From Rhodosalinus sp041685465 (GTDB lineage Bacteria; Pseudomonadota; Alphaproteobacteria; Rhodobacterales; Rhodobacteraceae), in the NCBI RefSeq assembly GCF_041685465.1, contig NZ_JAWLFS010000099.1, positions 1 to 10,373 on the forward strand: a DNA stretch of 10,373 nucleotides, in the 5' to 3' direction. Both the position numbers and the translations under genes were made by a program. The notes below the pieces were generated by a model. The model did no database searches. It had not been told where the DNA came from and saw only the letters and a program-made list of their open reading frames with translations. Below, in pieces: positions 1-5,782 of this stretch; the first letter of the stretch is position 1; each line of letters begins with the position of its first letter.

Positions 1-2164
1 CGTGGGTGAGGTGCGGCACGTCGCCCGCGCCGGCCGAGCCACGCCCCGAGAGCGAGGGGTTCTCCATGAAGAAGCGGTGGCAGCTGAAGCCCTTTTCGCC
101 CTCGTCGAGCGGCACGCGGTGGAAGCTGCCGTCCGGCGCCATCACCCAGCTCTGGCTCGTGTCGGCGAGGTTGGCGGCCATGATCTGATCGACGATCTGC
201 GCCTTCACGGTCGGGTTCTCGATCTCCACCAGCGTCTCGATCCGCCGGTTCAGGTTGCGCCCCATCCAGTCCGCCGAAGAGATGTAGACGCGCGCCTCCG
301 CCGAGGGCAGGCCGTGACCGTTGCCGAAGCAGATGATGCGCGAGTGCTCCAGGAAGCGGCCGATGATGGACTTGACGCGGATCGTCTCGCTCAGCCCCGC
401 GATGCCGGGGCGCAGGCCGCAGATGCCGCGGATCACGCAGTCGATCCTCACGCCCGCCCGGCTCGCCTCGTAGAGCGCGTCGATCATGTCGGGCTCGATC
501 AGCGAGTTCATCTTGAGCCAGATCCGCGCGGGCTTGCCGGCGCGCGCGAACTCCGTCTCGCGGGCGATCATCTCCAGCATGCTGGGCTTCAGCGTGTGGG
601 GCGAGATGGCGAGGTTCTCCAGGTCCTCGGGCAGCGCGTAGCCCGAGAGGTAGTTGAAGACCTTGGTGGCGTCCCGCCCGAGCGACGCGTCGCAGGTGAA
701 GAAGCTGAGGTCGGTGTAGATCTTCGCGGTGATCGGGTGGTAGTTGCCCGTGCCGTAGTGCGTGTAGGTCACGAGCCTGTCGCCCTCGCGGCGCACCACG
801 GTGCTGATCTTGGCGTGCGTCTTCCAGTCGATGAAGCCGTAGACGACATGCGCGCCCGCGCGCTCCAGCATCCGGCTCTGGCGGATGTTCGCCGCCTCGT
901 CGAAGCGCGCCTTGAGCTCCACCAGCGCGGTGACCGACTTGCCCTCTTCCGCCGCCTCGCAGAGCGCGGCGACGATCGGGCTGTCGCGCGAGGTGCGGTA
1001 GAGCGTCTGCTTGATCGCCACCACGTCCGGGTCGTTCGCCGCCTGGTGCAGGAAGCGCACCACCATGTCGAAGGTCTCGTAGGGGTGATGCAGCAGCATG
1101 TCCTTCTGCCGGATCGCGGCGAACATGTCGCCGTCGTGGTCCTGCACCCGCTCGGGCACGCGCGGCGTGAAGGACGGCCAGAGCAGGTCGGGCCGCGCGT
1201 CGAGCACGAGCTCCTTCAGGTCGGCGAGGCCGATGACGCCCGGAATCTCGATGACCTCCTCGGGGATCACCTCGAGCTCGCGCATGATCACATCCTTGAG
1301 CGCGTCGGGCGCGCCGGCGGAGATCTTCATGCGCACCACCTCGCCGCGGCGGCGGCGCTTCAGCGCCACCTCGAACTCGCGCACGAGGTCCTCGGCCTCT
1401 TCCTCGACTTCGAGGTCGCTGTCGCGCAGCACGCGGAAGGTGCAGTGCCCGATCTCGCGGTAGCCGGGAAAGAGGCTGTCGAGATGCAGGAGCAGCAGCT
1501 CCTCGAGCGGCAGGAAGCGGTGCCGCCCCTCGGGCGCGGGCAGCGCCACGAAGCGGTCGATCTGGTGCGGGATCGGCAGGAGCGCCTGCAGCGGCCAGCC
1601 GTCGCGCTTGCGCTCCAGTTGCAGCGCGAGGCTGAAGCCCGCGTTGGGGATGAAGGGGAAGGGGTGCGCCGGGTCGATGGCGAGCGGCGAGAGGACCGGG
1701 AACACCTTGTCGAGAAAGACCTTCTGCAGGTGCGCGCGGTCCTCCGCGCCGAGGTCGCCGCGCTCCAGCACGGTGATTCCCTCGGTCTCCATCGCGCCGC
1801 GCAGGGTGTCGAAGACGGCCTGCTGACGCTCCATCAGGCGCCGCGCGTCCTCGTCGATGAGCCGCAGTTGCTCGGCCGGCGTCAGCCCGTCGGCCGCCGG
1901 CGTCGTGATGCCCGCCTTGGCGAGTTCGCGCAGGCCGGCGACGCGCACGGTGTAGAACTCGTCGAGGTTGGTGGCCGAGATCGAGAGGAACCGCAGCCGC
2001 TCCAGCAGCGGAACGCCCGCGTTTTCCGCCTCTTCCAGCACGCGCCAGTTGAAGCCCAGCCAGCTGAGCTCCCGGTTGAAGAAGCGCTTCGGGCCTGCGG
2101 TCGCGCTCTCGGGCAGCGACACGGGCGCAGGCGTGGGCGAGGCGAGGAAATCGGCGGTGCTCAT
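1..2164 (-). CDS. ppk1: Polyphosphate kinase 1, C-terminus cut by the window edge
   Basis: Makes inorganic polyphosphate by reversibly moving the terminal phosphate of ATP onto a growing chain, through a phosphohistidine. 721 codons are visible with no stop, so the last residues lie outside the window. The start ATG (2164-2162) has a GAGGG Shine-Dalgarno four bases upstream. Residues 28-36 (FFNRELSWL) and the SATNLDEF stretch with N66 are the conserved N-terminal domain; N66 matches E. coli N45. R390 (LYRTS), R420 (ARFDE), phospho-acceptor H450 (KTHAK) and H607 (LEHSR) have the same spacing as E. coli R375, R405, H435 and H592, so the active site appears intact. The near-terminal FFMENPSLSGRG motif suggests that few residues are missing (E. 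coli protein: 688 aa). It lies 48 bp after hdaA on the same strand, with no obvious hairpin between, so cotranscription is likely. A ppx-type exopolyphosphatase could follow beyond the edge, but that is only a guess. Identity is very secure. Confidence 0.97.
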   Translation of the reverse strand, partial: MSTADFLASPTPAPVSLPESATAGPKRFFNRELSWLGFNWRVLEEAENAGVPLLERLRFLSISATNLDEFYTVRVAGLRELAKAGITTPAADGLTPAEQLRLIDEDARRLMERQQAVFDTLRGAMETEGITVLERGDLGAEDRAHLQKVFLDKVFPVLSPLAIDPAHPFPFIPNAGFSLALQLERKRDGWPLQALLPIPHQIDRFVALPAPEGRHRFLPLEELLLLHLDSLFPGYREIGHCTFRVLRDSDLEVEEEAEDLVREFEVALKRRRRGEVVRMKISAGAPDALKDVIMRELEVIPEEVIEIPGVIGLADLKELVLDARPDLLWPSFTPRVPERVQDHDGDMFAAIRQKDMLLHHPYETFDMVVRFLHQAANDPDVVAIKQTLYRTSRDSPIVAALCEAAEEGKSVTALVELKARFDEAANIRQSRMLERAGAHVVYGFIDWKTHAKISTVVRREGDRLVTYTHYGTGNYHPITAKIYTDLSFFTCDASLGRDATKVFNYLSGYALPEDLENLAISPHTLKPSMLEMIARETEFARAGKPARIWLKMNSLIEPDMIDALYEASRAGVRIDCVIRGICGLRPGIAGLSETIRVKSIIGRFLEHSRIICFGNGHGLPSAEARVYISSADWMGRNLNRRIETLVEIENPTVKAQIVDQIMAANLADTSQSWVMAPDGSFHRVPLDEGEKGFSCHRFFMENPSLSGRGSAGAGDVPHLTH

Positions 2165-2212
2165 GAGGCCCTCGTGACGGCTGGAGGTGACGCGCGGATG
2201 ACGACGGCCCGA

Positions 2213-2884
2213 CTATCCCGCATCCAGTACCTCCGCCGCAAGCGCGCGCGTCAGCGGGCGCTTCTCCGCGAGCGCCGCGCGGTCGAGGCGCGCGACCGCG
2301 TCCGCCGCCGCGGCGAAGGAGCGGTCGATCCGCCGCATGACGTAGGTCAGCGTCGCCGGACCCGGGGTGAGCTGTCGGTCGGCGAAGAGCTTGGCGAGCA
2401 GCGCGGTCAGGAGCGCGTCGTCCGGCGGGTGCAGCCGGGCGTGGCCGGCCGCCTGCAGCCGGCTTTCCAGATCGGGCAGGGCGAGGCCCCAGCGCCCCGG
2501 CGCGTCGCGCGCCGTGACGAGGAGCGCGTGGCCCTCGGCGAGCGCGAGGTTGTGCAGGTGAAAGAGCGCCGCCTCCGCCGCCCGGTCGCCGGCGATGCGG
2601 TCGCCGTCCTCCACCGCGACGGGCGCACGGGCGAGGGCGGCAATATCGGCCTCCGCCAGGCGGTCGGCCGGCACGATCGCCGCCCCCGCGAGCCCGGCCC
2701 AGACGTGGGCAAGATGTGTCTTGCCCGCGCCCTCCGGTCCGGTCAGCACCATCTTGCCGCCCGGCCAGTGGCCCCATGCGTCGAGCGCGGCGAGCGCGGC
2801 GGCGTTCGCCTCCGACACGAAGAAGTCCTCCCGCCCGAGCGCGGGGCGCACGGGCAGCTCGAAGGGAAGCTGGCGCGCGGTCAT
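2213..2884 (-). CDS. hdaA: DnaA regulatory inactivator homologue (HdaA, AAA+ ATPase)
   Basis: A 223-residue AAA+ protein related to the DnaA ATPase domain but lacking DnaA's DNA-binding domain. Family role: bound to the DNA-loaded sliding clamp, Hda stimulates ATP hydrolysis by DnaA and so prevents re-initiation of replication. Visible here: an N-terminal clamp-binding type motif (QLPFELP, residues 5-11), Walker A GPEGAGKT at 49-56, a Walker B-like VAVED at 89-93 with E-D where DnaA has D-D, a sensor-1 strand near ALLVTAR (120-126), and LPDLESRL around 136-143, whose R142 is a candidate arginine finger. The C-terminal helical lid (about 175-222) contains MRRIDRSF. Its ATG overlaps the TGA of the upstream PerM-family gene (ATGA), so translational coupling is likely; a GGGGAG stretch lies just upstream but very close to the ATG. 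It is often annotated as a generic DnaA/Hda-family or chromosomal replication initiator protein. The identification is good; activity on DnaA is inferred from the family. Confidence 0.92.
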   Translation of the reverse strand: MTARQLPFELPVRPALGREDFFVSEANAAALAALDAWGHWPGGKMVLTGPEGAGKTHLAHVWAGLAGAAIVPADRLAEADIAALARAPVAVEDGDRIAGDRAAEAALFHLHNLALAEGHALLVTARDAPGRWGLALPDLESRLQAAGHARLHPPDDALLTALLAKLFADRQLTPGPATLTYVMRRIDRSFAAAADAVARLDRAALAEKRPLTRALAAEVLDAG

Positions 2885-3948
2885 CGCTCCCCGTCGTCCT
2901 CCAGCCCGCGGTAGAGCCGGCTCTGGCGGTACTGCTCCACGACGAAGCGCGCGAGCACGCCGAGCGCCGCGGCCACCGGCACCGCCAGCAGAAGCCCCAC
3001 GAAGCCGAAGAGCGAGCCGAAGACCGAGAGCGCCAGCAGGAGCCAGACGGGGTGCAGACCGACCGACTCGCCGACGAGGCGGGGGGTCAGGACGTTGCCC
3101 TCCACGAACTGCCCGGCCTGGAAGATGACGGCGACCAGCACGATCCAGATCCAGTCGCCCCAGAACTGGAAAAGCGCGAGCCCGATGGCGAGCGCGCCGC
3201 CGACGATGGCGCCGACGTAGGGAATGAAGGTCAGCACCCCCGCGACGAAGCCGACCACCAGCCCGAAATTCAGCCCGACGAGCATCAGCGCCACCGCGTA
3301 ATAGGTGCCGAGGATCACGCAGACCGTGCCCATGCCGCGCAGGAACCCCGACATCGAGGCGTCGATGTCGGCGGCGAGCTTCCGGATCACCGGCGCGTGG
3401 TCGCGCGGCAGCAGGCTGTCGATCTCCGCGATCATGCGGTCCCAGTCGAGCAGCAGGTAGACCGCCACCACCGGCACGATCACGAGAAGCAGCACGACGT
3501 TCAGGATCGAGCCCACCGAGGAGAGGAGCGTGTTCACAAGCTCCGCGCCGCGCGACTGCACGGTCTGGCCGATCTGGTCGAAGGTCTGCCGGAGCTGGCT
3601 GTCGGGCACGACGATGTCGGGGAACCGCGAGACCAGGAAGTCGCGCAGCTGCGCGACGAGAACCGGCGCGATCTCGATCAGATCCGCGGTCTGCCGGATG
3701 AGGGTCGGGATCACGAGAAGCGCAAGCACCGTGAAGAGAAGCAGCGTCGCCACCGCGATCAGCGCCGTGGCCGCCGCACGCGAAAGCCCCGCGCCTTCCA
3801 GCCGGTCGGCGACCGGATCGAGGAAATAGGCGATCGCCGCGCCGAGCACGAAGGGCAGCATCACGTCGCCGAGATACCAGAGCACGACGAGGAACACCGC
3901 CGCGGCGATGCCCCAGTAGGTGACCTGTGCGCGCGCCGGCAGCGCCAT
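2881..3948 (-). CDS. AI-2E/PerM family membrane transporter
   Basis: A 355-residue polytopic inner-membrane protein of the AI-2E transporter (PerM/TqsA/YdiK) family. Hydrophobic segments occur near residues 10-43 (two helices), 58-84, about 148-168, 207-230, 228-262 and 268-285, with a final pair around 302-340, consistent with the family's roughly eight helices. A soluble stretch rich in Gln and Asp lies between the first three helices and the rest. Signature stretches are FIPYVGAIVGG, EGNVLTPRLVGESVGLHP and the C-terminal FGFVGLLLAVPVAA. Family members are linked to export of autoinducer-2 or to Na+/H+ antiport, but substrate cannot be deduced from this sequence. The start at 3948 is chosen because an AAGGGGA Shine-Dalgarno sits seven bases upstream and the protein then begins as the family does; the reading frame stays open much further upstream, antisense to proS, which is a GC artefact. 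It is the first gene of the hdaA-ppk1 cluster. Confidence 0.93.
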   Translation of the reverse strand: MALPARAQVTYWGIAAAVFLVVLWYLGDVMLPFVLGAAIAYFLDPVADRLEGAGLSRAAATALIAVATLLLFTVLALLVIPTLIRQTADLIEIAPVLVAQLRDFLVSRFPDIVVPDSQLRQTFDQIGQTVQSRGAELVNTLLSSVGSILNVVLLLVIVPVVAVYLLLDWDRMIAEIDSLLPRDHAPVIRKLAADIDASMSGFLRGMGTVCVILGTYYAVALMLVGLNFGLVVGFVAGVLTFIPYVGAIVGGALAIGLALFQFWGDWIWIVLVAVIFQAGQFVEGNVLTPRLVGESVGLHPVWLLLALSVFGSLFGFVGLLLAVPVAAALGVLARFVVEQYRQSRLYRGLEDDGER

Positions 3949-3996
3949 CGGTGCGTCCCCTTCGCTCGGCCTCTCGGTCTCTCTCGCCGCTTTCCG

Positions 3997-4014
3997 CGAC
4001 CCGTTCAAGGGTCG
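3997..4014. promoter_or_regulatory. Perfect dyad in the perM/proS divergent intergenic region
   Basis: The 141 bp between the divergent starts contain CGACCC-gttcaa-GGGTCG, with perfect 6-bp arms and a 6-base spacer. It lies 48 bp upstream of the transporter ATG and 75 bp upstream of the proS ATG. It could be an operator for one or both transcription units, or a small hairpin in the leader of the minus-strand transcript. The minus strand across the spacer reads TTGAAC, which resembles a -35 box, but I found no acceptable -10 at normal spacing. The binding protein is unknown. Confidence 0.35.
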
Positions 4015-4027
4015 GCGTCGGCGCGGC

Positions 4028-4056
4028 TTGCCTCGCCCCGGAGCCTCGCCTACACC
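4028..4056 (+). promoter_or_regulatory. Candidate sigma-70 type promoter for proS
   Basis: TTGCCT (4028-4033) and TACACC (4051-4056) are separated by 17 bases and lie 34 bp upstream of the proS ATG, a reasonable layout for a housekeeping promoter in a GC-rich alphaproteobacterium, where -10 boxes are often weak. The -10 matches the consensus at only three positions. A start site a few bases after 4060 would give a leader of roughly 25 nt that includes the Shine-Dalgarno AGAGAGG at 4076-4082. Predicted by eye only. Confidence 0.35.
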
Positions 4057-4089
4057 GCCCCCGCAGTGCAGATCCAGAGAGGCCGCCCC

Positions 4090-5427
4090 ATGCGACTGTC
4101 GCGCTACTTCCTGCCCGTGCTCAAGGAGACCCCCGCCGAGGCGCAGATCGCGAGCCACCGGCTGATGCTGCGCGCCGGCATGATCAAGCAGGCGAGCGCG
4201 GGAATCTACTCGTGGCTGCCCATGGGCTACAAGGTGCTGCGCAACATCGAGCGCATCGTCCACGAGGAACAGGCGCGCGCCGGGCACATCGCGATGCTGA
4301 TGCCCACGCTGCAGTCGGCCGACCTCTGGCGCGAGAGCGGGCGTTACGACGCCTACGGACCCGAGATGCTGCGCATCCGCGACCGCCACGAGCGCGACCT
4401 TCTCTTCGGGCCCACCAACGAGGAGCTGATCACCGACATTTTCCGCGGCCACGTCTCGAGCTACCGCGAGCTGCCGCTGACGCTCTACCACATCCAGTGG
4501 AAGTTCCGCGACGAGATCCGCCCGCGCTTCGGCGTGATGCGCGGGCGCGAGTTCTACATGAAGGACGGCTACACCTTCGACCTCGACCGCGAGGGGGCGC
4601 TGCACGCCTACAATCGCCATTTCGTCAGCTACCTGCGCACCTTCGAGCGCATGGGGCTGCAGGCGATCCCGATGCAGGCCGAGTCGGGGCCCATCGGCGG
4701 CGACACCACGCATGAGTTCCTCGTGCTCGCCGACACGGGCGAGTCGGAGGTCTTCTACGACGCCGCCGTCACCGACATCCGCATGGGCGCGCGCGACATC
4801 GCCTACGACGACCGCGCCGCCTGTCAGACGGTGGTGGACGAGTTCACCGCGCTCTACGCGCGCACCGACGACACCCACGAGGACGCAGTGTTCGAGGCCG
4901 AGGTGCCCGAGGCGCGCCGCCGCCGCGGCCGCGCCATCGAGGTCGGGCAGATCTTCTACTTCGGCACCAAGTATTCCGAGCCGATGGGGGCCACGGTGAC
5001 CGACCCCGAGGGCGCCCGCGTGCCGGTGCACATGGGCAGCCACGGCATCGGCGTCTCGCGCCTCGTCGGCGCGCTGATCGAGGCGTTCCACGACGAGGCC
5101 GGCATCATCTGGCCCGAGGGGGTGACGCCCTTCCACTGCGGCATCGTCAACCTGCGCCAGGGCGACGCCGCGACCGACGCCGCCTGCGAGGGGCTCTACG
5201 CCGCGCTCGCCGCGAAGGGGCTCGAGCCGCTCTACGACGACACCGAGGAGCGCGCGGGCGCGAAATTCGCCACGATGGACCTGATCGGACTGCCGTGGCG
5301 GATCACCGTCGGGCCGCGGGGTCTCAAGGCGGGCAAGGTGGAGCTCACTTCCCGGCGCAGCGGCGAGAGCGAGGAGCTGTCGCCCGAGGCCGCCGCCGAC
5401 CGCATCGCGCAGATCTACGGGGTCTGA
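4090..5427 (+). CDS. proS: Prolyl-tRNA synthetase, short form without editing insertion
   Basis: Class II aminoacyl-tRNA synthetase that charges tRNA-Pro with proline in the cytoplasm. The protein has 445 residues. The motif 1 region is at about 68-80 (MLMPTLQSADLW), followed by FGPTNEE at 106-112. Motif 2 covers 140-159, from the FRDEIRPRFG stretch to GREFYMKDGYTFD. Motif 3 is at 316-328 (GSHGIGVSRLVGA). The C-terminal anticodon-binding domain starts near 345 and contains the expected GLPWRITVGPRGL stretch. Only about 155 residues separate motif 2 from motif 3, whereas the 572-residue E. coli enzyme carries an inserted editing (INS) domain of about 180 residues there. This is the normal short alphaproteobacterial form, which relies on free-standing editing proteins elsewhere. 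The start is supported by AGAGAGG seven bases upstream and by the typical MRLSRYFLP beginning. It is probably monocistronic, since the next gene is convergent. Confidence 0.98.
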   Translation: MRLSRYFLPVLKETPAEAQIASHRLMLRAGMIKQASAGIYSWLPMGYKVLRNIERIVHEEQARAGHIAMLMPTLQSADLWRESGRYDAYGPEMLRIRDRHERDLLFGPTNEELITDIFRGHVSSYRELPLTLYHIQWKFRDEIRPRFGVMRGREFYMKDGYTFDLDREGALHAYNRHFVSYLRTFERMGLQAIPMQAESGPIGGDTTHEFLVLADTGESEVFYDAAVTDIRMGARDIAYDDRAACQTVVDEFTALYARTDDTHEDAVFEAEVPEARRRRGRAIEVGQIFYFGTKYSEPMGATVTDPEGARVPVHMGSHGIGVSRLVGALIEAFHDEAGIIWPEGVTPFHCGIVNLRQGDAATDAACEGLYAALAAKGLEPLYDDTEERAGAKFATMDLIGLPWRITVGPRGLKAGKVELTSRRSGESEELSPEAAADRIAQIYGV

Positions 5428-5559
5428 GGGGGCGCTCCTCCGGACCGCGCGGGCCGTCGTCGCTCCGGGGCGCCGCGCCTCGGCCTTCGGCCCGGCAGAG
5501 CGGCCCGCGCCGGTCTCACCGGCCCGCGGGCCATGTGACGCCCTTTCGGGCCGGACGCG

Positions 5560-5637
5560 GCGCTCTGCGATGACGCCCGCGAGGGCGGAAGAGCGGCACG
5601 GACGGCGCGGCGGGCGGGGGCGCTCTGCATGACGCCC
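5560..5637 (+). repeat. Two imperfect direct repeats of about 18 bp
   Basis: GCGCTCTGCGATGACGCCC (5560-5578) and GCGCTCTGCATGACGCCC (5620-5637) differ by a single missing base and start 60 bp apart. The second copy contains an ATG that opens a short frame, but its product does not look like a protein. The origin is unknown: a local duplication, a binding-site pair, or part of a structured transcript. Confidence 0.5.
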
Positions 5638-5689
5638 AAGAACGACCAGCGCCTGTTGCGTCACATCCCCGGCCGCAGGCCGATTGGCA

Positions 5690-5706
5690 GGGGCCTGTCC
5701 GGCCCC
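5690..5706. terminator. Candidate hairpin terminator between convergent genes
   Basis: GGGGCC-tgtcc-GGCCCC forms a perfect 6-bp GC stem with a 5-base loop, 77 bp past the stop of the minus-strand gene and 262 bp past the proS stop. No T tract follows on either strand, so it would be an atypical intrinsic terminator or a 3'-end stabilising hairpin. Confidence is limited because GC-rich DNA throws up such stems by chance. Confidence 0.3.
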
Positions 5707-5782
5707 GGGACCGCGCCCTTCGACGCCGCGGGAGGGGCGAGGCGTGCTGCCGCCTGCGCGCGCCGGACGGGGCGCCCCCGCC

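Larger units (their letters stand above)
5428..5782. other. Non-coding gap between convergent genes, rich in GC hairpins and short repeats
   Basis: The 355 bp between the stop codons of proS and the large minus-strand gene contain no gene I can support. Small open frames exist on both strands but look like low-complexity GC products. What is visible: a 10-bp inverted repeat GCGCGGGCCG (5447-5456) / CGGCCCGCGC (5501-5510); a 5-bp stem with a 5-base loop at 5509-5523; the 12-bp palindrome GGCCCGCGGGCC at 5521-5532; a 5-bp stem with a GCGA loop at 5574-5587; and a 6-bp stem at 5690-5706. CGCTCTGC occurs at 5561 and 5621 on the plus strand and inverted at 5495. TGACGCCC occurs three times (5536, 5571, 5630). 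The region must hold termination signals for both genes; a small RNA is possible but unsupported. Confidence 0.6.

Noticed and set aside
2..2914. A 970-codon open frame on the plus strand
   Set aside because: It is antisense to ppk1 and hdaA, whose products have intact, recognisable motifs. Its product is His/Arg/Val-rich with no domain pattern, which is the usual artefact of strong third-position GC.
2716..4089. An N-terminal extension of several hundred residues on proS
   Set aside because: The upstream frame is antisense to the PerM-family gene and is low complexity; the 4090 start has a Shine-Dalgarno and the family's usual N-terminus.
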